Counted from the first letter of the stretch, positions 1 through 6,370 are shown. The stretch: 7,616 nucleotides of DNA from JBBKWG01 sp037968835 (GCA_037968835.1 JBBKWG010000245.1:1-7616); one strand, 5' to 3'. A program made the numbers and translations. The notes: a model not told the origin generated them from the letters alone.

Positions 1-2117
1 ATCCTGTGCCCCAGTGGCGTCTCGAAATGCGCTGGAGCCTCGCGGTCAACAAGCTGCATCTGATCCCAGTCCAGCATCGCCCTGAGCGCCGGCAAAAGGT
101 CGAACGCCTTCCAATCGGCAGCGCTTCGCACCTTGCCGAGATGCGGCAGCAACCATTGCTCCAGATGCTCCAACAACGCGGCATCGTCCATCGCCGGCAA
201 CGCGTGACCAGCCTCCCGAACCAACGCCACGCGGGCCCGGAACCGGTCCGCCGCAGGCGAGGCCGCGACCCCCAAAAGCCGCACACCCTCCAGCATCGCT
301 TGGGCCACTTCACCCCCGGGCGCATCGCTCCAACGCTGCGAGGACAAAGCGATCGCACCCAACCGTTCTTCGATCAACGCCTCGACCCGGTTGGCGCGTT
401 TCGACCAGCGCACGAAGCGGTATTCCTCAATCCGTTCGCCCAGAACCTCGCGCAATGCAGCTTCCGAGATCGCGACGGCTTGCCGGATCATCGCGTCGCG
501 CGGATGCCCGTCGGTGTCGGTCACAACCAACAAACGCACGCCCGCCAGCGGATCGCCCGCATCCATCTTCGCGCCCTTGCCGCCGGACAAAAGCCAGCGC
601 GGATCGTCGCCCGGACGGCGCAGACCGATGCGGTCGGGATAGGCCAGCGCCGCCTGTTCCGCCGCATCGCTCACCCGCGTTTCGCGGACACCCCGCGCCA
701 GTCGCTTCGCTTCGGATCGGATGCGCTCAAGGGCCGGTTCGCGCCGTCCACTATTCAACGCTTCCAACCGCAAATTCAGATCGACGCCGACACCGCGCAA
801 CGGATCGCGATCGCCCAGCAATGCCGCCAGAGGTGCCGCGTCCTTGCCTGCGACCGCAAGCATATGGGCCAGGCGCGGATGCAGCGGCATGGCCGCCAGT
901 GCCCGCCCGTGATCGGTTATCGCACCATCCGCCAATGCCCCAAGATCGCCCAGCAGCGCCCGCGCTTCGGCCAAAGCTGCCTCGGGCGGAGGTGTCAGAA
1001 ACGGTATCGCATCCGATCCCCAATCCGCCAGTTCCAGCGCCAGCCCGTTCAGGTCGGCAGCCTCGATTTCGGCAGGCGGATAGGCGGCCAGCGCCCCTTC
1101 CTCGCCGCGCGTCCACAGCCGATAACACACGCCTTCGGCAACACGTCCCGCGCGACCGCGGCGCTGGTCAGCCTCGGCGCGCGTCACCCGCTCGGTCACC
1201 AGTCGCGACATGCCCGAACCGGGGTCGAACCGCGCGCGTCGCGCCAGCCCGCCATCCACGACGATCCGCACATCGGGGATCGTCAACGAGGTCTCGGCAA
1301 TCGACGTCGCCAGCACCAGCTTGCGCCCCCCCGTCGACCGCAACGCCGCCTGCTGCGCCGCAAACGGCATCGCACCGTAAAGCGGCTGGATTGTCACTCC
1401 GCCAAGCCCGCCAAGTCGCGCCATGACGCGCCGGATCTCGCCCTCGCCGGGCAGAAACGCCAGCACGCCACCATCGTTCGCAGCAACGCTTTCGCGGATC
1501 AGATCAGCCATCGCGTCCTCGAACCGCCGGTCCTTGCCAAGCGGACGCTCAAGCCAGCGCGTCTCGACTGGAAACGCACGTCCCTGGGATGTGACAATCG
1601 GTGCGCCGCCCATCAACGCGGCAACCGGATCCGCGTCCAGCGTGGCCGACATGACGACCAGGATCAGATCGTCACGCAGCGCCACGCGCACCTCCAGAGC
1701 CAGCGCAAGACCAAGGTCGGCATTCAACGAGCGTTCGTGGAATTCGTCGAAGATCACCGCGCCGACACCCGCCAGCGAAGGGTCGGACTGGATCATCCGC
1801 GTCAGGATGCCCTCGGTCACCACTTCGATGCGCGTGGCACCCGAGACCTTGGCCTCGCCCCGGATGCGGTAGCCGACCGTCCGACCCAGGTCCTCGCCCA
1901 ATGTCTCGGCCATACGCGCCGCCGCCGTGCGTGCTGCCAGCCGGCGCGGCTCCAGCATCAGAATGCGACCCTCGCACAGATCTGCCTCCAGCATGGCCAG
2001 CGGAACCCGCGTCGTCTTGCCCGCACCCGGCGGTGCCTGAAGCACCGCTTGGGCATCACGGCGAAGTGCCTCGATGAACTCGGGCAAAACAGCGTCGATG
2101 GGCAGAACCTGATCCAT
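1..2117 (-). CDS. hrpB: ATP-dependent RNA helicase HrpB (3' end beyond the window)
   Basis: Superfamily 2 DEAH-type helicase of the HrpB family, presumed to act on RNA in the cytoplasm; its physiological role in bacteria is poorly defined. The frame is open from the ATG at 2115-2117 (minus strand) to the left edge, giving 705 complete codons. Motifs appear in the expected order: Walker A GAGKT at residues 31-35, motif Ia-like LEPRRLAAR near 55-63, DEFH (motif II, the HrpB variant of DEAH) at 124-127, SAT at 157-159, ATSIAETSLTIPDV near 270-283, and motif VI QRRGRAGR at 318-325. The last visible residues, HFETPLGHR, belong to the HrpB-specific C-terminal region. HrpB proteins are usually about 800 residues, so roughly 100 are missing only because the window ends. 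The ATG places Walker A about 30 residues in, as in relatives. I see no obvious Shine-Dalgarno sequence. It is divergent from meaB. HrpA is ruled out by the short N-terminus and the DEFH motif. Confidence 0.96.
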   Translation of the reverse strand, partial: MDQVLPIDAVLPEFIEALRRDAQAVLQAPPGAGKTTRVPLAMLEADLCEGRILMLEPRRLAARTAAARMAETLGEDLGRTVGYRIRGEAKVSGATRIEVVTEGILTRMIQSDPSLAGVGAVIFDEFHERSLNADLGLALALEVRVALRDDLILVVMSATLDADPVAALMGGAPIVTSQGRAFPVETRWLERPLGKDRRFEDAMADLIRESVAANDGGVLAFLPGEGEIRRVMARLGGLGGVTIQPLYGAMPFAAQQAALRSTGGRKLVLATSIAETSLTIPDVRIVVDGGLARRARFDPGSGMSRLVTERVTRAEADQRRGRAGRVAEGVCYRLWTRGEEGALAAYPPAEIEAADLNGLALELADWGSDAIPFLTPPPEAALAEARALLGDLGALADGAITDHGRALAAMPLHPRLAHMLAVAGKDAAPLAALLGDRDPLRGVGVDLNLRLEALNSGRREPALERIRSEAKRLARGVRETRVSDAAEQAALAYPDRIGLRRPGDDPRWLLSGGKGAKMDAGDPLAGVRLLVVTDTDGHPRDAMIRQAVAISEAALREVLGERIEEYRFVRWSKRANRVEALIEERLGAIALSSQRWSDAPGGEVAQAMLEGVRLLGVAASPAADRFRARVALVREAGHALPAMDDAALLEHLEQWLLPHLGKVRSAADWKAFDLLPALRAMLDWDQMQLVDREAPAHFETPLGHR

Positions 2118-2198
2118 GCGAACGGGCTTAGCGCAAGCCTTGCCCGCCTGCGAGTGCTCACTGGACACATGAAGCGCGCCACGCCATGGTCCGGGCCG
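2118..2198. promoter_or_regulatory. Short divergent intergenic region between hrpB and meaB
   Basis: About 80 bases separate the two divergent starts, so the promoters for both genes, if local, must lie here or reach into the coding sequences. The only symmetric element I see is GGCTT (2125-2129) and AAGCC (2135-2139) around a five-base centre, 8-22 bases upstream of hrpB. No convincing -35/-10 pair was found for either direction. An in-frame ATG at 2169 is an alternative meaB start and would shorten this region. Confidence 0.35.
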
Positions 2199-3191
2199 AT
2201 GACAGACAAGACCGACAGCCTTGCCAACGCGGTTCTTAGCGGCGACCGCCGCGCTCTCGCACGCGCGATCACCCTTGTCGAAAGCGGTCGGGCCGATCAC
2301 CGGGCCGAGGCCGACGCGCTGCTGGAACGTCTGGCCGGCAGCGGCAAACAGGCGCTCAGGATCGGGCTGTCCGGCACACCTGGCGTCGGCAAGTCGACCT
2401 TTATCGAAGCGTTCGGGCTGATGCTGACGGGGCAGGGGCTGCGGGTTGCTGTGCTGGCCGTCGATCCGTCCTCGGCGCGCTCGGGCGGGTCGATCCTTGG
2501 CGACAAGACCCGCATGGAGCAATTGTCGCGCGACCCGAAAGCGTTCATTCGCCCGTCCCCGAGCCAAACCCATCTGGGCGGCGTCGCACGTCGCACGCGG
2601 GATGCGGTCGCGGTCTGCGAGGCGGCGGGATTTGATGTTGTTCTGATCGAAACCGTCGGTGTCGGGCAATCTGAAACCATCGTCGCCGACATGTCCGACC
2701 TGTTCGTCCTGTTGATCGCGCCAGCGGGCGGCGACGAATTGCAGGGCGTGAAACGCGGCATCATGGAGATCGCCGATCTGATCCTCGTCAACAAGGCCGA
2801 CGGAGAGCTGAAATCGACCGCAACCCGCACCGTCGCCGATTACGCCGGGGCGCTCAGGCTATTGCGCAAGCGCGAGGGCGACGCGCCGGGCTTTCCCAAG
2901 GCGATGGTGGTTTCGGCGCTCGAACGGTCCGGCCTGGATACCGCTTGGGCCGAGATGGTGGCGCTCGCCGATTATCGTAAACGCTCCGGCTTCTGGTCAG
3001 CGCGCCGGGCCGCCCAGGCGCGCGTCTGGTTTGCCGACGAAGTGCGGCGCGGCCTGCTTGACCGCCTCGAATCCGACCCAAAGGCCGACGCCGCTATGGC
3101 GAGGCTGGCCGACGACGTGGCAGCGGGTACGCGCGCACCCGGGGCCGCCGCAGCGGAAGTGTTGAAGCACCTGACCGGTGACGACACATGA
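2199..3191 (+). CDS. meaB: Methylmalonyl-CoA mutase-associated GTPase MeaB (ArgK family)
   Basis: G3E-family P-loop GTPase, 330 residues, the usual length for MeaB/ArgK. Family members bind B12-dependent acyl-CoA mutases (methylmalonyl-CoA and, in ethylmalonyl-CoA pathway organisms, ethylmalonyl-CoA mutase), gate cofactor loading and protect the enzyme from inactivation. Visible motifs: Walker A GTPGVGKS at residues 59-66, the DPSS segment with Asp89, SGGSILGDKTRM at 95-106, the switch-region ETVGVGQSE at 151-159, and the guanine-specificity motif NKAD at 198-201. The ATG at 2199 puts LANAVLSGDRRALARAITLVES close to the N-terminus, as in homologues; an in-frame ATG at 2169 would add ten residues. 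Neither has a strong ribosome binding site. The stop overlaps the next start in ATGA, so the hydrolase downstream is probably translationally coupled. No mutase gene lies in the window. Older databases call this family 'LAO/AO transport system ATPase', which is now regarded as a misnomer. Confidence 0.95.
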   Translation: MTDKTDSLANAVLSGDRRALARAITLVESGRADHRAEADALLERLAGSGKQALRIGLSGTPGVGKSTFIEAFGLMLTGQGLRVAVLAVDPSSARSGGSILGDKTRMEQLSRDPKAFIRPSPSQTHLGGVARRTRDAVAVCEAAGFDVVLIETVGVGQSETIVADMSDLFVLLIAPAGGDELQGVKRGIMEIADLILVNKADGELKSTATRTVADYAGALRLLRKREGDAPGFPKAMVVSALERSGLDTAWAEMVALADYRKRSGFWSARRAAQARVWFADEVRRGLLDRLESDPKADAAMARLADDVAAGTRAPGAAAAEVLKHLTGDDT

Positions 3192-4048
3192 GCGACAGCC
3201 ATCTCGGTCACGCCTTCCTGCCCAATCGGAATGCGACCATTCGCTGGCACGTCGTTGGCACCGGGAAGCCACTGGTCCTGTTGCCCGGTCTCAGCCAGCC
3301 AGCGGTATCTCAGTTCCTCGGCACGGCAACCCATCCGGCACTCGCTGATCGAAGACTTTTCATGATCGACTATCTTGGTTCCGGTTTCTCGGATGGTCCA
3401 CCGGGGCACGATGGCGAGCCGTTCAGCCACGCCGAAGACATCGCCGCCGCGCTTGATCATATTGGTCTGGGCGAGGTCGATGTGTGCGGTCACTCGATGG
3501 GCGGAACAGTGGCAATTTGCCTTGCCCGGTTGCGCCCTGATCTGGTCGCACGCCTTGGCGTCTCTGAGGCGAACTTGTTTCCCGGCGGCGGCGTTGCAAC
3601 CAAGTCCATTGCGTCGCAGACGCACAAGGAATGGATAGGCGATGGCTTTGACGCCTTGATCGCCATGCTCGACGACGAAGCGCGCGGAGGTGACGCGCGA
3701 TCGGATGCATTGGCCGCGGGCTGGCGGCAGGCGGACCCGGCGATGTTGCACGCCAATGCGGTGGCGCTCGTTCATCTGGCCGATGACTTCGCCGCCTCTT
3801 TCTTCGCCCTCTCGATTCCGCGTGCGTTCATATTCGGCGCCAGAAATCTACCGTCAAAGGGTCGGGTGCCCAAGCCTGATTCCCCGGATCCGGGGATGTT
3901 GGAGAAAAATGGCATCGCGGTGCACTCGATTCCCAACGCCGGGCACGGTATGATGTTCGATAATCCTGACGCGTATGCCAAAACACTGGCCACCATCTTC
4001 GCCGCCCCGCTCGATTCCCGTCTTGACGATCGGCGGCGAAGATCCTAA
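3188..4048 (+). CDS. Alpha/beta-fold hydrolase, substrate unknown
   Basis: Soluble 286-residue protein with the layout of an alpha/beta hydrolase and no signal peptide. The nucleophile elbow is GHSMGG at residues 101-106, making Ser103 the likely nucleophile. The candidate catalytic His is His253 in NAGHGMMFDNP, followed by a helix, as usual. An oxyanion-region loop follows the early strand (LVLLPGLSQ, residues 29-37), with PG where many relatives have HG. The acid residue is less obvious: Glu127 after the strand following the elbow (VSEANLF) is one candidate, as in haloalkane dehalogenases of the LinB type, and Asp231 or Asp234 after the later strand are others. The gene starts inside the meaB stop (ATGA overlap), so the two are very likely one operon. 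The Arg-rich C-terminal tail (DDRRRRS) is dispensable-looking. Esterase, thioesterase or C-C hydrolase activity are all possible; the sequence does not decide. Confidence 0.92.
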   Translation: MSDSHLGHAFLPNRNATIRWHVVGTGKPLVLLPGLSQPAVSQFLGTATHPALADRRLFMIDYLGSGFSDGPPGHDGEPFSHAEDIAAALDHIGLGEVDVCGHSMGGTVAICLARLRPDLVARLGVSEANLFPGGGVATKSIASQTHKEWIGDGFDALIAMLDDEARGGDARSDALAAGWRQADPAMLHANAVALVHLADDFAASFFALSIPRAFIFGARNLPSKGRVPKPDSPDPGMLEKNGIAVHSIPNAGHGMMFDNPDAYAKTLATIFAAPLDSRLDDRRRRS

Positions 4049-4067
4049 ACCGCGCGAACGGATTGCT

Positions 4068-4100
4068 GGGCAGGGCCTGAGGGCGCTGCCCGTTTGTATT
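4068..4100 (+). terminator. Probable terminator of the meaB-hydrolase unit
   Basis: A 24-base hairpin occupies 4068-4091: GGGCAG pairs with CTGCCC, then a single G-G mismatch, then GCC pairs with GGC around a TGAG tetraloop. It begins 20 bases after the hydrolase stop and is followed by GTTTGTATT. The T tract is interrupted, so termination may be partial, but the position between two plus-strand units fits. Confidence 0.55.
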
Positions 4101-4104
4101 GACG
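4099..4104 (+). promoter_or_regulatory. Possible -35 element of rpmB
   Basis: TTGACG matches the sigma-70 -35 consensus at five of six positions and lies 49 bases before the rpmB start, just after the preceding hairpin. No good -10 hexamer sits 16-18 bases downstream, so this is only a half-site match and is tentative. Confidence 0.3.
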
Positions 4105-4140
4105 AGGGCCACCGGGCCTTCACCAGACGATCATAACGCC

Positions 4141-4145
4141 GAGGA
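4141..4145 (+). promoter_or_regulatory. Ribosome binding site of rpmB
   Basis: GAGGA ends seven bases before the ATG at 4153. This decides the start: the same frame is open upstream to an ATG at 4099, but that longer form would add 18 residues not found in L28 proteins. Confidence 0.7.
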
Positions 4146-4152
4146 TGAACCC

Positions 4153-4440
4153 ATGTCGCGCCGCTGCGAACTGACTGGAAAAGGCCCGATGACTGGCAAC
4201 AATGTCAGCCATGCCAACAACAAGACCCGCCGCCGGTTTCTGCCGAACCTGACGGAAACCGCATTGATGTCGGAAACGCTGGGCCGGACATTCCGCCTGA
4301 AAGTGTCGTCGTCGGCGCTGCGTACCGTCGATCATCGCGGTGGTCTGGACAGCTTCCTTGCCAAAGCCAAGGATGTCGATCTCTCTGCAAGCGCATTGAA
4401 GATCAAGAAAGAGATTGCCAAGGCTCAGGCAACCGCCTGA
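4153..4440 (+). CDS. rpmB: 50S ribosomal protein L28
   Basis: Structural protein of the large ribosomal subunit, 95 residues, basic, the size usual in alphaproteobacteria. The N-terminus MSRRCELTGKGPMTGNNVSHANNKTRRRF carries the L28 signature (C-x-x-T-G-K near residues 5-10, then G-N-x-V-S-H and a K-T-R-R-R cluster). The later segment ALRTVDHRGGLDSFL (residues 57-71) matches the conserved L28 core. Only one Cys is present, so this is the form without the zinc-binding cysteine set found in some bacteria. The gene stands alone: a hairpin precedes it, a strong intrinsic terminator follows it, and no rpmG is adjacent. Confidence 0.97.
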   Translation: MSRRCELTGKGPMTGNNVSHANNKTRRRFLPNLTETALMSETLGRTFRLKVSSSALRTVDHRGGLDSFLAKAKDVDLSASALKIKKEIAKAQATA

Positions 4441-4462
4441 TTTGACGGTGACGGAACGAGGG

Positions 4463-4498
4463 TCGGCCCTGCCATTGGCGGGGCCGAATTTGTTTGTG
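4463..4498 (+). terminator. Intrinsic terminator of rpmB
   Basis: A near-perfect 25-base hairpin at 4463-4487 has an eleven-pair stem (TCGGCCC pairing with GGGCCGA, then one T-G wobble and GCC with GGC) and a three-base loop. ATTTGTTTGTG follows at once. It begins 22 bases after the rpmB stop. Confidence 0.85.
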
Positions 4499-4550
4499 TG
4501 CCAAGCGAATTCCGCTCGTGCAAAGTGCGCCAAAATCCTGCGGCTCGGCC

Positions 4551-4561
4551 GAAACCGTTTC
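4551..4561. repeat. 11-bp palindrome upstream of the four-helix membrane protein gene
   Basis: GAAAC and GTTTC flank a single central C, a perfect inverted repeat lying 50 bases before the start of the next gene. It could be an operator half-site pair, but short palindromes of this size also arise by chance. Confidence 0.3.
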
Positions 4562-4610
4562 CGGATCGCCGGCCCCATGTTAACCTGATCGAAACGAGGG
4601 AGAAAATGAC

Positions 4611-5036
4611 ATGCGCGCGCCTTGGCATCTGTGGGTTGTGGGAATCGTCACTTTAATCTGGAACGGCTTTGCTGCCGCCGACTACGTGATGACGCAATAT
4701 CGCTATGAACCCTACATGGCGCAATTCACCCAGGACCAGATCGACTACTTCCAGAGCTTCCCGACGTGGGTGCAGGCATCGTGGGCGTTGGCGGTCTGGC
4801 TTTCGGTCGCAGGATCGCTCCTGCTTTTGTTGCGATCTCGCTATGCTGGCACGTGTTTCGGACTTGCGCTGGTCTTCATGGCCGTGACCTTCCTCCACAA
4901 TTTCATTCTTTCAGAAGTGAAAATGTCCGAGATCGTCGGAGCCGAGGCTGCCTGGTTCACCGCGGCGATAATTGTCGTCGCGGTAGCCTTGTGGCTTTAC
5001 GCGCGGGCAATGCGACAGAGGGGCGTGCTCGAATAA
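4611..5036 (+). CDS. Uncharacterised inner-membrane protein with four predicted helices
   Basis: 141-residue protein with four hydrophobic segments at about residues 6-24, 56-75, 80-99 and 111-131. A polar loop between the first two (YEPYMAQFTQDQIDYFQSFP, about 32-51) is rich in Tyr, Phe and Gln. The pattern, including LIWNGFAAADYVMTQYR and the FPTWVQASWALAVW segment, resembles a family common in marine Proteobacteria that automatic annotation often labels 'sugar transporter'. I see nothing that supports transport, and four helices is few for a sugar carrier. The ATG at 4611 is preceded by GAGGGAG (4596-4602) at a good distance; an overlapping ATG at 4606 is in another frame. It is separated from rpmB by a terminator and converges on the minus-strand gene beginning at 5392. 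Confidence 0.85.
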   Translation: MRAPWHLWVVGIVTLIWNGFAAADYVMTQYRYEPYMAQFTQDQIDYFQSFPTWVQASWALAVWLSVAGSLLLLLRSRYAGTCFGLALVFMAVTFLHNFILSEVKMSEIVGAEAAWFTAAIIVVAVALWLYARAMRQRGVLE

Positions 5037-5039
5037 GCC

Positions 5040-5083
5040 GTCCGAGAAATCGCGACACGTTCGATCGTGCTGCCCGGTCGGAC
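5040..5083. terminator. Weak symmetric structure between convergent genes
   Basis: GTCCGA (5040-5045) and TCGGAC (5078-5083) are complementary arms, and CACG (5056-5059) with CGTG (5066-5069) lies between them. It sits in the 53-base gap between two convergent genes, where a bidirectional terminator is expected. There is no T tract on either side, so the call is weak. Confidence 0.2.
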
Positions 5084-5089
5084 TGCGCC

Positions 5090-5392
5090 TCAGCCCTGAC
5101 AGAACAACTCGGCCGTTTGTCCGAAATTGCGATAGCGCTGCCAGAAAGTCGTGTGTCCGCGTTGCGATGATTGTCGGATTTCCTGGGCCCGGTCCGGGTT
5201 TCGAAAAAACGTCGCCGCCAAACGCTGGTCTTTCGATGTCAGCGTCAGGTTGGCGGCATCCTGAATACAGCCGCAAACTGCGCGGTTCGTACCGGCGCGG
5301 TCCGACTGAAGACAGGCGCGTTCAATCTGATTTGCGAAAAGCGGGCTGGCCACTACCCCGACGATCACGGCCGCTGCTGCGAAACGTATCAT
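5090..5392 (-). CDS. Small exported protein with four cysteines, function unknown
   Basis: 100-residue protein. The N-terminus MIRFAAAAVIVGVVASPLFA is a typical Sec signal peptide with probable cleavage before NQIERACL, leaving a mature periplasmic or secreted domain of about 80 residues. That domain has four cysteines (ACL, a VCGC pair, and FC three residues from the end), suggesting two disulphides, followed by a helix-like middle and the segment FWQRYRNFGQTAELFC. Proteins of this pattern are widespread in Rhodobacteraceae and are often labelled 'arginine transporter' by automatic annotation; at 100 residues with no transmembrane domain beyond the signal, this cannot be a transporter by itself. 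The ATG at 5392 is chosen because it starts the signal peptide and has an upstream AGGGG on the minus strand; the frame extends 22 codons further upstream, but those residues are Arg-rich and would spoil the signal. Confidence 0.85.
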   Translation of the reverse strand: MIRFAAAAVIVGVVASPLFANQIERACLQSDRAGTNRAVCGCIQDAANLTLTSKDQRLAATFFRNPDRAQEIRQSSQRGHTTFWQRYRNFGQTAELFCQG

Positions 5393-5498
5393 TCCATTAC
5401 CCCTAGAACTGCCTCTGCCGGCGCGTTTTCGCGCTCTTGCACGCAGAAAGTGTGCCACACATCCTGGTGATTTGCGAGAGTTTTGTAATGGAACTCAG

Positions 5499-5566
5499 CC
5501 ACCTCAGACCGTGCATCTGTCACCGGTGAAGTTGAACGCATCCAAAAATCCCGCAACCTGAGGTGG
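5499..5566. repeat. Nine-base perfect inverted repeat, arms 50 bases apart
   Basis: CCACCTCAG at 5499-5507 is the exact reverse complement of CTGAGGTGG at 5558-5566. The arms could close a long RNA stem or be two copies of one protein-binding site. The ten-base palindrome at 5520-5529 lies between them. Confidence 0.45.
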
Positions 5567-5694
5567 ATATTGCGACATTGGGGAAACATTGGATCGCCAA
5601 TAACTGCGGATTTTCGCGTTTTCCCTCCGGTAATTGGCCGTTGTCAGCTAAATAGCCCCGAATGCGGCCAACAAGAGCCGAGGGCAGATGTCAC

Positions 5695-5699
5695 AAGGA
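5695..5699 (+). promoter_or_regulatory. Ribosome binding site of the lipoprotein gene
   Basis: AAGGA lies six bases before the ATG at 5706. It favours that start over the in-frame ATG at 5688, whose nearest GAGGG is only three bases away, and gives a properly placed lipoprotein signal. Confidence 0.65.
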
Positions 5700-5705
5700 T
5701 CGAAC

Positions 5706-6308
5706 ATGAAAAACCTGTTGATGGCATTGACGGCCGTCTTTCTCGTCGCCGGATGCGCGGGAAAGTGGCAGGTCAATTACGACGCGCCGCCCTCCCCGGA
5801 AGTGACGAAAACCTGGAAGTTGGTCGACGTGATCGCGGTTGCGCCCGACGAGCTTAGCGTTTCCAACCGGAACGGCTTTGCACCAAGCGCGGATATCGTC
5901 TGGTGGGGCGAGCCGTTTGGTGATCGCCGTGCCCAGGTCGCAGCAATCCTCGACGAAGGGATCACGGCGGGTGCCTCGGATCTGGCCGGCAGCCGACCAG
6001 TCACCATGACGGCAAAGCTGATCCGCTTCCATTCGGTCACGCCTGCTGCCATCGCCCGCGCACCTGCAGCAGTTCACAACATCTCCTATCAATTCCAGGT
6101 CTTCGACGCGGATAGTGGCGTTGCGCTGACGCAGCCAACTTTCATTGATGCCGATCTGGAGGCCTACGTCGGATCTGCCGAAATTGCAGCCGCGATTCAA
6201 GGTCAGACGCAACGGGTCCGGATCGTCGATCACCTCGCCGCAGTCACGCGGGGCTGGCTTGGCTACGGTCCCGACCAGCGACGCGAATTTGCGGGCGTCG
6301 GCAGATAG
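5706..6308 (+). CDS. Lipoprotein, probably of the DUF6778 family
   Basis: 200-residue predicted lipoprotein. MKNLLMALTAVFLVAGC is a classic type II signal with lipobox VAGC and lipid-modified Cys17; residue +2 is Ala, which in enterobacterial rules would favour the outer membrane. The mature part looks globular, with alternating short strands and helices. Distinct segments are SADIVWWGEPFGDRRAQV (about 61-78), an I-x-x-G-x-x-x-L-x-G-S-R-P-V run, TAKLIRFHSVT, and a C-terminal GQTQRVRIVDHLAAVTRGWL. These match my memory of the Rhodobacteraceae family now called DUF6778; the family name is recalled, not searched. No enzymatic motif is visible. It is the nearest gene upstream of pth, but a 68-base gap with a possible pth promoter suggests it is a separate unit. 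Function unknown. Confidence 0.88.
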   Translation: MKNLLMALTAVFLVAGCAGKWQVNYDAPPSPEVTKTWKLVDVIAVAPDELSVSNRNGFAPSADIVWWGEPFGDRRAQVAAILDEGITAGASDLAGSRPVTMTAKLIRFHSVTPAAIARAPAAVHNISYQFQVFDADSGVALTQPTFIDADLEAYVGSAEIAAAIQGQTQRVRIVDHLAAVTRGWLGYGPDQRREFAGVGR

Positions 6309-6325
6309 GAACGGGCTTGCCGCAG

Positions 6326-6354
6326 TTGCGGGTCTGAGGACCGGGCGCTAGTGT
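6326..6354 (+). promoter_or_regulatory. Possible sigma-70-type promoter of pth
   Basis: TTGCGG (6326-6331) is separated by exactly 17 bases from TAGTGT (6349-6354), and the pth start lies 23 bases beyond. Each hexamer matches the consensus at three positions, including the most important ones (TTG; TA and final T). The -35 lies in a small palindrome, CCGCA-GT-TGCGG (6320-6331). Confidence 0.4.
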
Positions 6355-6364
6355 CCGCCCCGAA

Positions 6365-6370
6365 AAGGAG
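6365..6370 (+). promoter_or_regulatory. Ribosome binding site of pth
   Basis: AAGGAG, a full Shine-Dalgarno core, is six bases before the ATG at 6377. It is the strongest ribosome binding site in the window and fixes the start. Confidence 0.8.

Larger units (their letters stand above)
5393..5705. other. Divergent non-coding region with several inverted repeats
   Basis: The 313 bases between two divergent genes hold no convincing gene, and composition is visibly less GC-rich than the flanks. Symmetric elements, in order: GCGCG-TTTT-CGCGC hairpin (5421-5434, in the presumed 5' leader of the minus-strand gene), GTGTG-C-CACAC (5450-5460), CCACCTCAG with CTGAGGTGG (5499-5507 and 5558-5566, 50 bases apart), the perfect ten-base palindrome TCACCGGTGA (5520-5529) inside that pair, ATTGG-ATCG-CCAAT (5588-5601), and TTGGCCG with CGGCCAA (5634-5640 and 5665-5671). 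No promoter with both hexamers at proper spacing was found. Confidence 0.5.

Noticed and set aside
455..1426. Plus-strand open frame of 323 codons
   Set aside because: Another complement frame of hrpB, rich in Pro, Arg and Ala, with no domain or ribosome binding site.
6..2198. A stop-free plus-strand frame of more than 700 codons opposite hrpB, continuous with meaB
   Set aside because: The minus strand carries an intact HrpB with all helicase motifs. The plus-strand reading is Arg/Gln/His-rich without any recognisable domain, as expected from the complement of GC-rich codons. The real MeaB begins at 2199.
2972..3775. Minus-strand open frame of 267 codons across the meaB-hydrolase junction
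   Set aside because: It lies opposite two well-supported genes, and its translation has no recognisable motif or fold pattern.
4120..4578. Minus-strand open frame opposite rpmB
   Set aside because: L28 is unmistakable on the plus strand; the antisense product has no family signature.
5389..5589. Minus-strand 66-codon frame overlapping the start of the small exported protein by ATGA
   Set aside because: The overlap looks like translational coupling and made me consider a leader gene, but there is no ribosome binding site, third positions are not GC-biased as in neighbouring genes, and the product resembles nothing I know. It also runs through the inverted repeats.
5691..6233. Minus-strand 180-codon frame opposite the lipoprotein gene
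   Set aside because: The plus strand has a clear lipobox, ribosome binding site and family pattern; the antisense frame has none.
6320..6331. CCGCA-GT-TGCGG hairpin after the lipoprotein stop as a terminator
   Set aside because: The stem is only four or five pairs and no T tract follows. It overlaps the possible -35 of pth, so it is not called as a terminator.
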